Shown here: one piece after another, positions 40,928 through 49,006 of the stretch
How the letters are laid out: every line of letters begins with the position of its first letter
Position numbering within the stretch: position 1 is the first letter of the stretch
Source of the DNA: Muribaculaceae bacterium
GTDB taxonomy: Bacteria; Bacteroidota; Bacteroidia; Bacteroidales; Muribaculaceae
DNA: 64,000 bases
Assembly (NCBI GenBank): GCA_014867205.1
Contig: WGUO01000001.1
Location: 186,001-250,000, forward strand
Direction: 5' to 3'
Position numbers and translations under genes: made by a program
Notes under the pieces: model-generated
The model's input: only the letters and a program-made list of their open reading frames with translations
Database searches by the model: none
What the model was told of the DNA's origin: nothing

Positions 40928-42364
40928 ATGAATAGATTATTTTTCTGTGCAGTCGGCGTGACTCTTGCATGTGCCCCTGCGCTTGCAAAAGACCGCATTA
41001 CAGTCAATCCGAACGCGGTCAACACCGAGACAATCCTTCACGCATGGAGCTGGAACTTCCCCGAGATGGCCAGAAGCATGAAGGAAATCAAGGACGCAGG
41101 CTTCACAATGATCCAGACCTCTCCCGTGCAGCACTGCTATGCTCCCGAGGGTAGCGGCAAGAAGATATTTGACGAGAATGTCACAGAGGGGAACTGGTAC
41201 TACTACTACCAGCCCACCGACTGGAAGATCGGCAACAACATACTCGGCACACGCGAGCAGATGCAGCAGATGATGGACTCGGCTGCCAAATATGACATAA
41301 AGGTCATAGTGGATGTGCTCCCCAACCATACGGCATTCGACATTGACACCGTGAGCGATGAATTCTACAAGGCTGTCGGCGGTCGCGACAAGATGTATCA
41401 CTCGAACGGTCTTGAGCCTGTCAAGGACTATAATGACCGTCTGCAATGCACTCTCTGGGGCTCAGGAGGACTCCCCGATGTCAACACGGAGAATCCCGAT
41501 TTTCAGAAATACTATATGGAGTTCGTCAATGAGCTCATCAAGATGGGTGTGCGCGGCTTCCGCTATGACACGGCCAAGCACATCGGCGTACATTCCGATC
41601 CGGTTGACACCGCATCAGGCGTCAAGGAGAATGACTTCTGGGATGTAGCTACAGGCCGTAAGGCCGTCAAGGGTGTCAAACTTGCCATTCCTTACGACTC
41701 GCTCTTCGTATATGGCGAGGTGCTTCAGGACAAGAACGTGCCCGAGCGAGAGTATGCCGACTATTTCGGCCAGACCGCATCGGGTTATGGCTGGGTTCTC
41801 CGCGAGGCTCTTGAGAAGCACACCGCCAAGGGGTCGGACCTGAAGAGTTTCCACCACGAGGCTGCCCCCGAGTTCCTGACCACCTGGGTCGAGAGCCATG
41901 ACACGTATGCCAATGCTCACGAGTCGGCACATCTCACCGATGACCAGATCCGCATCGGCTGGGTATTCCTGACAGCACGTCAGAACGGCACTCCCCTCTT
42001 CTTCAGCCGTCCCGCAGGCTCGACCCGCACCAACTATTACGGCAATAATGTGCTTGGCGCCCGCGGAAACGATGAGTTCAAGCACCCCGAGGTAGTGGCC
42101 GTAAACAAGTTCCGCACCGCCATGAGCGGCCAGAAGGAGGATGTGCAGATCAGTGACAATGGAGAGGTGCTTCTTGTCAACCGTGGCAAGAAGGGAGCCG
42201 CAATGGTCAACCTCAGCAAGTCGGCCAACTTCATTGACCTGCCGACAGGCCTTCCCGACGGGACATACCGCGATGTGGTATATAACAAGGAGTTCAAGGT
42301 AAAGAAGGGTCGTCTGCACGGAGCGCTCGCTCCGGAGCGCAGCTACATACTGCAGAAGAAGTGA
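40928..42364 (+). CDS. Secreted GH13 alpha-amylase
   Basis: A 478-residue starch-degrading enzyme. Signal peptide MNRLFFCAVGVTLACAPALA; no lipobox cysteine directly after it, so probably periplasmic or secreted. The four GH13 regions are present: DVLPNHTAF (region I), GFRYDTAKH with nucleophile Asp214 (region II), VYGEVLQ with general acid Glu264 (region III) and WVESHDTYA with Asp325 (region IV). The fold begins with TILHAWSWNF and WYYYYQPTDW, typical of bacterial liquefying-type alpha-amylases. An ATG at 40874 would add 18 residues before the signal peptide and is rejected. No SusC/D genes adjoin it. Confidence 0.94.
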   Translation: MNRLFFCAVGVTLACAPALAKDRITVNPNAVNTETILHAWSWNFPEMARSMKEIKDAGFTMIQTSPVQHCYAPEGSGKKIFDENVTEGNWYYYYQPTDWKIGNNILGTREQMQQMMDSAAKYDIKVIVDVLPNHTAFDIDTVSDEFYKAVGGRDKMYHSNGLEPVKDYNDRLQCTLWGSGGLPDVNTENPDFQKYYMEFVNELIKMGVRGFRYDTAKHIGVHSDPVDTASGVKENDFWDVATGRKAVKGVKLAIPYDSLFVYGEVLQDKNVPEREYADYFGQTASGYGWVLREALEKHTAKGSDLKSFHHEAAPEFLTTWVESHDTYANAHESAHLTDDQIRIGWVFLTARQNGTPLFFSRPAGSTRTNYYGNNVLGARGNDEFKHPEVVAVNKFRTAMSGQKEDVQISDNGEVLLVNRGKKGAAMVNLSKSANFIDLPTGLPDGTYRDVVYNKEFKVKKGRLHGALAPERSYILQKK

Positions 42365-42388
42365 CGCACAATGAATGTGTGACTAAAA

Positions 42389-42428
42389 ACAAATACCGTG
42401 TCAACCATTTTGGCACGGTATTTGTATT
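42389..42428 (+). terminator. Terminator after the amylase gene
   Basis: A perfect 12-bp stem (ACAAATACCGTG with CACGGTATTTGT, 42389-42400 and 42414-42425). The tail is short and only weakly T-rich. Confidence 0.75.
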
Positions 42429-42519
42429 AATGTAGACAGGAGGTGCGAACTGCGGATGCAGTCGGCATCAGTCCTGATACTTCATCTAATATCAATAAGG
42501 TTTATAAACAATAGTCAAT

Positions 42520-42792
42520 ATGAACATCAGACCACTTGCAGACCGCGTTCTCATCGAACCGACGGCTGCTGAAGAGACCACAATGGCCGGCATCATCATT
42601 CCTGACTCGGCCAAGGAGAAACCCCTGAAAGGCAAAGTGCTCGCTGTCGGCAACGGCACCAAGGACGAGGAAATGATCCTCAAGGAGGGTGACACAGTCC
42701 TCTATGGTAAATATGCAGGTACGGAGATTGAGCTTGAGGGAACGAAGTATCTCATGATGCGTCAGGGCGACGTGCTCGCAGTGCTTGCCTAA
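42520..42792 (+). CDS. groES: Co-chaperonin GroES
   Basis: A 90-residue cap of the GroEL folding chamber. Start NIRPLADRVLIEP, the mobile-loop region EETTMAGIIIPDSAKEKP, and the end EGTKYLMMRQGDVLAVL are all typical. It is 34 bp upstream of groEL. In the 91-bp spacer after the amylase terminator I found neither a CIRCE element nor a TAnnTTTG box, so its heat-shock control is not visible. Confidence 0.98.
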   Translation: MNIRPLADRVLIEPTAAEETTMAGIIIPDSAKEKPLKGKVLAVGNGTKDEEMILKEGDTVLYGKYAGTEIELEGTKYLMMRQGDVLAVLA

Positions 42793-42826
42793 AGTCTCTT
42801 TATAACCCGAAATATAAAACAAAACA

Positions 42827-44464
42827 ATGGCTAAGGAAATTAAATTCAATATCAAGGCTCGTGAGGAGCTTAAGAACGGCGTAGACGCTCTCGCAGACGC
42901 CGTGAAGGTAACACTCGGCCCGAAAGGCCGCAATGTAATCATCGAGAAGAAATTCGGCGCACCCCACATCACCAAGGATGGCGTGACGGTAGCCCGTGAG
43001 GTCGAGCTCGAGGATCCGTTCCAGAACATGGGCGCCCAGCTCGTAAAGGAGGTCGCATCGAAGACCGGCGACCAGGCAGGTGACGGAACAACCACAGCGA
43101 CAGTGCTCGCCCAGGCAATTGTCAACGTCGGCCTGAAGAACGTGACCGCAGGCGCAAACCCGATGGATCTTAAGCGCGGTATCGACAAGGCAGTCTCGGC
43201 TGTCGTTGAGAGCATCAAGTCGCAGGCACAGGAGGTCGACGACGATATCAGCAAGATTGAGAATGTGGCTCGCGTATCGGCCAACAACGACGAGGAAATC
43301 GGCCGTCTAATCGCCGAGGCAATGCAGAAGGTAAAGAAAGAGGGGGTCATCACGGTCGAGGAGGCCAAGGGCACAGAGACTTCTGTCGATGTAGTCGAGG
43401 GCATGCAGTTTGACCGCGGTTACATCTCACCCTATTTCGTGACCAACTCCGAGAAGATGGAGTGCGAGATGGATTCTCCCTACATTCTTCTCTATGACAA
43501 GAAGATCTCGAATCTCAAGGATATGCTCCCCATTCTTGAGGCAGTCGCACAGTCGGGTCGTCCGCTGCTGATTATCGCCGAGGATGTGGACAATGAGGCA
43601 CTTGCCACACTCGTGGTGAACCGTCTGCGCGGCAGCCTGAAGATCTGCGCGGTCAAGGCCCCCGGCTTCGGCGACCGCCGCAAGGAGATGCTCGAGGATA
43701 TCGCTGTCCTGACAGGCGGCACAGTTGTGAGCGAGGTCAAGGGCATGCAGCTCGCGCAGGCAACAATCCAGGATCTCGGTACAGCCGAGAAGGTGACTGT
43801 AAACAAGGACAACACCACCATCGTCAACGGTGCAGGCTCGAAAGAGGCTATAGCAAGCCGTGTCGGCCAGATCAAGGCACAGATCGAGACCACAACCTCC
43901 AACTATGACAAGGAGAAACTTCAGGAGCGTCTGGCCAAACTCGCAGGCGGCGTGGCAGTCCTCTACATCGGCGCTCCCAGTGAGGTCGAGATGAAGGAGA
44001 AGAAAGACCGCGTGGATGACGCACTGTCAGCGACACGTGCGGCTATTGCCGAGGGTATCGTGCCCGGCGGCGGTGTGGCCTACATCCGCTCACTCGACAA
44101 ACTTGACGAGCTTAAGGGTGACAACGATGACGAGAACACCGGTATCGCGATTATCCGCCGCGCCATCGAGGAACCTATGCGCCAGATCATGGCCAATGCA
44201 GGCGTCGAGGGTGCCGTGATTCTCCAGAAGGTCAAGGACGGCAAGGGTGACTTCGGTTACAATGCCCGCACAGACTCGTTCGAGAACTTCTTCGAGACCG
44301 GCGTAATCGATCCGGCCAAGGTGACCCGCGTGGCTCTTGAGAACGCTGCCAGCATCGCCGGCATGTTCCTCACCACGGAGTGTGTCATCGCTGACAAGAA
44401 GGAAGAGACTCCCGCTGCACCGATGGCTGCACCCGGCATGGGCGGTATGGGCGGCATGATGTAA
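42827..44464 (+). CDS. groEL: Chaperonin GroEL
   Basis: A 545-residue subunit of the double-ring ATP-driven folding chamber. ATP-site segments VTLGPKGRNV and GDGTTTATVLAQ, the apical domain, and the C-terminal GMGGMGGMM tail are all present. Length is standard. It is co-transcribed with groES and ended by a very strong bidirectional hairpin. Confidence 0.99.
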   Translation: MAKEIKFNIKAREELKNGVDALADAVKVTLGPKGRNVIIEKKFGAPHITKDGVTVAREVELEDPFQNMGAQLVKEVASKTGDQAGDGTTTATVLAQAIVNVGLKNVTAGANPMDLKRGIDKAVSAVVESIKSQAQEVDDDISKIENVARVSANNDEEIGRLIAEAMQKVKKEGVITVEEAKGTETSVDVVEGMQFDRGYISPYFVTNSEKMECEMDSPYILLYDKKISNLKDMLPILEAVAQSGRPLLIIAEDVDNEALATLVVNRLRGSLKICAVKAPGFGDRRKEMLEDIAVLTGGTVVSEVKGMQLAQATIQDLGTAEKVTVNKDNTTIVNGAGSKEAIASRVGQIKAQIETTTSNYDKEKLQERLAKLAGGVAVLYIGAPSEVEMKEKKDRVDDALSATRAAIAEGIVPGGGVAYIRSLDKLDELKGDNDDENTGIAIIRRAIEEPMRQIMANAGVEGAVILQKVKDGKGDFGYNARTDSFENFFETGVIDPAKVTRVALENAASIAGMFLTTECVIADKKEETPAAPMAAPGMGGMGGMM

Positions 44465-44477
44465 ATAGAATTCCCAA

Positions 44478-44529
44478 TAACGATAAAAAGAGAGTCGGAA
44501 CTTCGGTTCCGACTCTCTTTTTATCGTTA
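44478..44529. terminator. Bidirectional terminator between groEL and the formyl-THF cyclo-ligase gene
   Basis: A perfect 24-bp stem (44478-44501 with 44506-44529) is capped by a TTCG tetraloop, with A-runs and T-runs in both arms. It serves both convergent genes. Confidence 0.93.
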
Positions 44530-44560
44530 CAAGTGTCTGCGGTACCTGTGCGACTCTGTT

Positions 44561-45115
44561 TCAGTGTTTGACGCGGCAGATGTGGCATCCCTCGGGCGAG
44601 ATGACGATATCCATGGCCACGTCATGAGGCTCTGTGGGCACCTCATCGACAATCTGGAATTCATATGCCACTCCTATCTTTGTGGCGCGTGTTGAGGCAA
44701 GAAGCCGGTCATAGAATCCCTTGCCTCGGCCGAGTCGGTTACCCTTGCGGTCGTATGCCACGGCAGGAACGACTATAACCTCAATCTCATCGGCATTGAC
44801 GGTATTCTGTCCCGTCGGCTCCTCGATGTGGAATGACCCGAGTTCAAGACGGCTCTCGTCATAAGGGAGGATGTCGAGGTTCACACCATTGACTCGTGGC
44901 AGATAGAACTGCTTCCGGTCTGCCCATTTGCGCAGGAACCGATGCGTGGAGAGCTCATCAGGAAGGGAATGATACATAAGTATCTTATTTGCCATGATGA
45001 ATGCCGCTGTCTGCTCAAGCCTCTCGAATACACGTTCGGCCGACTCCAGTTTCTCTGTCTCGAGCAACATTGATTTCATAGCCTTGATCTTTCTTCTTAT
45101 CTCGTTCTTTTCCAT
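44561..45115 (-). CDS. 5-formyltetrahydrofolate cyclo-ligase
   Basis: A 184-residue enzyme that converts 5-formyl-THF to 5,10-methenyl-THF with ATP, returning stored folate to one-carbon metabolism. Signature: NRLGRGKGFYDRLL near the C-terminus, with N-terminal RRKIKAMKS and MYHSLPDELST. Length is standard. It is separated from the S41 protease gene by a terminator, so it is probably a single-gene unit. Confidence 0.93.
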   Translation of the reverse strand: MEKNEIRRKIKAMKSMLLETEKLESAERVFERLEQTAAFIMANKILMYHSLPDELSTHRFLRKWADRKQFYLPRVNGVNLDILPYDESRLELGSFHIEEPTGQNTVNADEIEVIVVPAVAYDRKGNRLGRGKGFYDRLLASTRATKIGVAYEFQIVDEVPTEPHDVAMDIVISPEGCHICRVKH

Positions 45116-45142
45116 GATATCGTATAAAGTAACTGTAAAACT

Positions 45143-45184
45143 AAAAACTGCGGGGGCATGACGTGTTCATGACAACCCACAGTT
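45143..45184 (-). terminator. Terminator after the S41 protease operon
   Basis: On the minus strand, AACTGTGGG pairs with CCCGCAGTT (one G-T pair; plus 45176-45184 and 45146-45154) and is followed by TTTTA. Confidence 0.65.
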
Positions 45185-45239
45185 ATAACGTCTGACAGAC
45201 GGAGTTAGTTATGGAATCAGGGAAAAATACCTTGATCCC

Positions 45240-46859
45240 CTATTTTTTTATCACCAGAGGCGATTTGCCTGAATTGATGTCCCTCAAGGCCCGGCTTACG
45301 GCAGGATCCCGCATATTCAATATCTGAATAAATGAGTCATAGCCCACCAGATCGCGTGCAAGCGATGCCTTGAGTGTATTTATCAGCAAGTCGCGCGACT
45401 TGTTGATGTAGTACCAGCGTGCAGGCAATCCGTGTGCGGCCGCATAATTGACAAATGCAGTCAGCAGTGAGTTGTCGCGCGGTATGACACGCTCCATCTG
45501 GGCAAGTGTACGGCTTCCCTGCATCATTGGCCGGTAAGACTCCGCCATCTCGTGTGCGAACTTCTGGATGAGACCGAGGTTGCTTGCCTCGATGTAATAA
45601 GAGGTATATCCAGTGGTATCCTCGGGCACAAAGATATCAGGCATAATCCCGCCCCCTCCATACACGATACGACCGCCTGCGGTACGGAACTGCTTGCTCT
45701 TGTCGAGCTTTATGCTGTCTTGAGAATAAAACTCCCCGTGATTGTAGCGGTCAAGAATGTCCATCTCATACTTGCCGTCCTTGCCCCTCTTGTATTCCTT
45801 CTGTATCGAACGGCCTGACGGCGTGTAATAACGAGCCACGGTGAGGCGAATCGCCGAACTGTCGGGCAGTGCGATCTGATTCTGCACAAGACCCTTTCCG
45901 AATGTGCGGCGCCCGATCACGAGACCCCGGTCATTGTCCTGGATAGCACCGGCGAATATCTCCGATGCCGATGCCGAATACTCGTTGGTCAACACCACAA
46001 GTTCCGAATCCTGAAAACTTCCGGAACCGTCGCTGACGGCGACTGTCTCATTCTCGGGTGTGCGTCCCTTGGTATAGACAATCATCTTGCCCGACGGCAG
46101 GAATTCGTTGGCCATGAAAATTGCCTGATCCATAAATCCTCCGGAATTGCCGCGAAGGTCAACTATGAATTTTTCCGCGCCACGGCTCTTGAGATCATCA
46201 AGTGCCTGCAGGAATTCGTTGTAGGTATTGCGTGCGAACTTGCTGACCTTAAGGTAGCCCACCTTGTCGTCAATCATGTAGACGGCATCAACGCTGTTGG
46301 AGGGGATATCGCCGCGCGTTATCTCATATTCCAAGGGCTTTCTCGAAGACGAGCGCTTGATCTTGACCTTGACTTTCGTGCCCTGCTTGCCGCGCAGTGA
46401 CGTGAACACATCCTCGCTCGTGACACCGACTCCTGAAAGCGGCTTGCCGTCTGCCTCAAGTATCATGTCACCCGGTAAAAGTCCCACACTCTCAGCCGGT
46501 CCGCCGGCCACTACCTCGACTACGTTTACAGTGTCGTTGAGAACCTGGAACATGACACCGACACCACCGAACGAGCTCTCGAGATCATCGTTGGTTGCCT
46601 CGAGTTCGGAGGCGGGTATATAGACGGAATGGGGGTCGAGCTGTGCCAGAATGTCAGGTATAGCCTTGTCGAGCAGGCTGTCAGTGTCTATTTCATCAAC
46701 GTACTGCTGCTCGATGAGGCTCATTATCATCCGTATCTTCTCCTCCTCGGGAGAGAGACGGTTGAAGGAGGCATATTTGCCTATAAAGAAGCCCCCAATT
46801 ACTCCGAGTGCAAGCACCAGAGGAACGAGAGCCTTGGTTACATTTCTTTTCTCTATCAT
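45240..46859 (-). CDS. S41 family C-terminal processing protease
   Basis: A 539-residue exported serine protease of the CtpA/Prc group, which trims or degrades periplasmic proteins from their C-termini. One N-terminal hydrophobic anchor (ALVPLVLALGVIGGFFIGKYA) is followed by a PDZ domain (SFGGVGVMFQVLNDTVNVVEV, about 95-180). The catalytic core carries RGNSGGFMDQA, the serine motif YSASASEIFAGAI and the lysine of GRRTFGKGLVQ. The C-terminal region of about 150 residues is longer than in CtpA and of unknown role. It starts 1 bp after the dCMP-deaminase-like gene and is in the same operon. Confidence 0.94.
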   Translation of the reverse strand: MIEKRNVTKALVPLVLALGVIGGFFIGKYASFNRLSPEEEKIRMIMSLIEQQYVDEIDTDSLLDKAIPDILAQLDPHSVYIPASELEATNDDLESSFGGVGVMFQVLNDTVNVVEVVAGGPAESVGLLPGDMILEADGKPLSGVGVTSEDVFTSLRGKQGTKVKVKIKRSSSRKPLEYEITRGDIPSNSVDAVYMIDDKVGYLKVSKFARNTYNEFLQALDDLKSRGAEKFIVDLRGNSGGFMDQAIFMANEFLPSGKMIVYTKGRTPENETVAVSDGSGSFQDSELVVLTNEYSASASEIFAGAIQDNDRGLVIGRRTFGKGLVQNQIALPDSSAIRLTVARYYTPSGRSIQKEYKRGKDGKYEMDILDRYNHGEFYSQDSIKLDKSKQFRTAGGRIVYGGGGIMPDIFVPEDTTGYTSYYIEASNLGLIQKFAHEMAESYRPMMQGSRTLAQMERVIPRDNSLLTAFVNYAAAHGLPARWYYINKSRDLLINTLKASLARDLVGYDSFIQILNMRDPAVSRALRDINSGKSPLVIKK

Positions 46860-46860
46860 T

Positions 46861-47289
46861 TTATTCAGATTCCAGAGGCATATGCACTACCTCGACACCT
46901 GCCTGCCGCAGCAGGTCAAGACCGTCGGTGATGCGGTAGAGTTCTGAGAAGACCACCCTCTTGATGCCTGACTGTATAATCAGTTTGGAACACTCCATGC
47001 ATGGGCTTGCCGTGACATACAGAGTGCTTCCGTCGCTTGAGTTGTTGCTTCGGGCAACCTTTGTGATGGCATTGGCCTCAGCATGCAGGACATAGGGGAA
47101 GGTAAAGCCTTCTTCCGACTCGCAGACATTAGGAAATCCCGACGGCGTACCGTTGTAGCCGTCGGAGATTATCATCTTGTCCTTGACAATGAGCGCTCCC
47201 ACCTTGCGGCGCACGCAATAGGAGTTCTCACTCCAGATTGACGCCATGCGCAGGTACCGGCGGTCAAGTGTCTCCTGTTTGTTCTCCAT
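46861..47289 (-). CDS. dCMP deaminase family protein (ComEB-like)
   Basis: A 142-residue zinc cytidine/deoxycytidylate deaminase. The zinc and catalytic motif is His69-Ala-Glu71 (LHAEAN), followed by PCMEC with Cys97 and Cys100. The segment DGYNGTPSGFPNC-like (GYNGTPSGFPNVCE) is typical of dCMP deaminase/ComEB. It likely converts dCMP to dUMP for thymidylate synthesis. It lies 12 bp after trxB and 1 bp before the S41 gene. Confidence 0.92.
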   Translation of the reverse strand: MENKQETLDRRYLRMASIWSENSYCVRRKVGALIVKDKMIISDGYNGTPSGFPNVCESEEGFTFPYVLHAEANAITKVARSNNSSDGSTLYVTASPCMECSKLIIQSGIKRVVFSELYRITDGLDLLRQAGVEVVHMPLESE

Positions 47290-47301
47290 GTTGACTTCCT
47301 A

Positions 47302-48249
47302 TCAGATCTGATTGTGGTCCATAAGATATCTCTCTGCGTCGAGAGCCGCGCGGCAACCGGTTCCGGCCGATGTCACTGCCTGGCGATAGATAGGGTCAGC
47401 ACAGTCGCCTGCCGCGAATACTCCCTCGATGTTGGTGGCGGTGCCTGGCTGCGATGTAATGATGTAACCCTGCTCGTCGAGGTCAATGACTCCCTTGAAG
47501 AGTTCGGTGTTGGGCTTATGGCCGATTGCGAGGAAGAACCCATCAATCGCGATGTCGAACCTTTCCTCATGGTCAGTATCCTTGTCGCGTACAAGTGTGG
47601 CGCCCTCAACTCCATCCTCACCAAAGAGTCCGACCGTATTGCAGCGGAACAGAATCTCGATGTTATCGCGCTCCTCGACACGCTGCCTCATGACCTTGGA
47701 GGCTCTCAGGTAATCCTTACGGACAATCATGTATACCTTATTGGCGAGTGTCGAGAGGTAAAGTGCCTCCTCGCAGGCCGTATCTCCGCCGCCGACCACG
47801 GCCACTGTCTTCTTGCGGTAGAAGAAGCCGTCGCAGGTCGCGCAGGCACTGACTCCGAGGCCCATGTATTTTGTCTCGTCGGGAAGACCGAGGTATTTCG
47901 CCGATGCTCCCGTACAGATTATGACTGTCTCTGCGAGGTATACGGTGCCTTTGTCATCCTCGCAGCGGAAAGGACGTTTTGAGAAATCAACCTTGACGAT
48001 GCTGCGCGACTTGATCTCGGTGCCGAAACGCGTTGCCTGGTCGCGGAGGTCGTTCATCATCTGCATCCCCTGCACACCCGAGGGATAACCGGGGAAGTTC
48101 TCAATCTCGGTTGTCTGTGTCAACTGGCCGCCGGGCTGCTCACCCTCGAAGAGAATGGGCTTGAGATTGGCACGCGAGGCATATATGCCGGCTGTGCATC
48201 CGGCGGGGCCTGATCCGATAATCAGGACTTTAGTCAGTGTATCTTCCAT
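47302..48249 (-). CDS. trxB: Thioredoxin-disulfide reductase
   Basis: A 315-residue FAD/NADPH enzyme that reduces thioredoxin. FAD-binding IIGSGPAGCTAGIYA, the redox pair Cys136-Ala-Thr-Cys139 in the SACATCDG motif, NADPH-binding VVGGGDTACEEALYL and the C-terminal FAD motif GVFAAGDCADP are all present. Length is standard. First gene of the trxB - deaminase - S41 protease unit. No TAnnTTTG promoter was found in the 133-bp spacer upstream. Confidence 0.96.
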   Translation of the reverse strand: MEDTLTKVLIIGSGPAGCTAGIYASRANLKPILFEGEQPGGQLTQTTEIENFPGYPSGVQGMQMMNDLRDQATRFGTEIKSRSIVKVDFSKRPFRCEDDKGTVYLAETVIICTGASAKYLGLPDETKYMGLGVSACATCDGFFYRKKTVAVVGGGDTACEEALYLSTLANKVYMIVRKDYLRASKVMRQRVEERDNIEILFRCNTVGLFGEDGVEGATLVRDKDTDHEERFDIAIDGFFLAIGHKPNTELFKGVIDLDEQGYIITSQPGTATNIEGVFAAGDCADPIYRQAVTSAGTGCRAALDAERYLMDHNQI

Positions 48250-48382
48250 TATTTACTAACTGCATTTGATGTGCCTGACCGAGGTGGCTCTTGGTATCCT
48301 GACGGCCGGGACGGGTTATATTATTGTTAACGTTCAATTGTCGGTTTTGTTACTTATATGCCCTCTTACTGGCTGAAGCGGT

Positions 48383-49006
48383 TTACCGCAGGTCAACGAG
48401 CTCAAAATCCTTCATAGAGCCGACCGGACACACAAAAGTCGACGAGGGATTGCCGGCTGTCAGCGTCAGCGACTCCACATAGAGGGTGGTAACCTTGTCG
48501 TTGCGGTCGCGTATGATGAACCGTTCGGGCAAATATGTCTTCCTGTTGACAGCGACCTCTATGGCCTTTACTTCTGATTCAGATGACCGTGGATTCAGAA
48601 GGACCAGATAGCGGCCTGCATCCTTACGCTTCGAGAAGAAAAGCACATACTGTGCCTTATAGCCGTCAAGGTAGGCAAAGGGGTTTGTCTCCTTAATCTC
48701 CGACGCACTTGGGTTGACGAGTGTAATCTCTTTGGTGGAATTATTGGCAGTCCACATATTTTTGCCATCGAACCATGTTGTAGAGACAGGTGTGGCAAGA
48801 TTAAACTTGCCGCCTGACGAGCGGAACGTCCCCTTGACATTATTCCCATTGCCCTCGAGCCGAAAAGAGCAGTTGACCGACTTGGCCTTACGCATTTTCG
48901 AGACTGTCTTGTCGAGGACCTGTGCGGGGGTCTCCGCTCCGAAAGACGCAAGCGCACATAAAACGGCTGCAAAGGCCGCAAGTATTCTGAATCTGTTCAT
49001 AATCAT
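48383..49006 (-). CDS. LolA-like outer-membrane lipoprotein carrier
   Basis: A 207-residue periplasmic protein with signal peptide ILAAFAAVLCALASFGAE. The pattern TPAQVLDKTVSKMRKAKSVNCSF, FRSSGGKFNLATPVSTTWFDGKNMW and YNKSTK-like strand (ANNSTKEITLVNP) matches the LolA-fold group. In Bacteroidetes these proteins commonly follow ftsK. The ATG at 49006 overlaps the ftsK stop (ATGA), suggesting translational coupling. It carries or binds lipoproteins; the exact cargo is inferred from the family. Confidence 0.85.
   Translation of the reverse strand: MIMNRFRILAAFAAVLCALASFGAETPAQVLDKTVSKMRKAKSVNCSFRLEGNGNNVKGTFRSSGGKFNLATPVSTTWFDGKNMWTANNSTKEITLVNPSASEIKETNPFAYLDGYKAQYVLFFSKRKDAGRYLVLLNPRSSESEVKAIEVAVNRKTYLPERFIIRDRNDKVTTLYVESLTLTAGNPSSTFVCPVGSMKDFELVDLR

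Noticed and set aside
42428..42519. A CIRCE-type heat-shock element before groES.
   Set aside because: The spacer contains no TTAGCACTC-type inverted repeat and no clear vegetative promoter; control of this operon remains unseen.
42502..43404. A 300-codon minus-strand frame opposite groES and the start of groEL.
   Set aside because: It is antisense to two highly conserved chaperonin genes and has serine-rich, non-protein-like composition.
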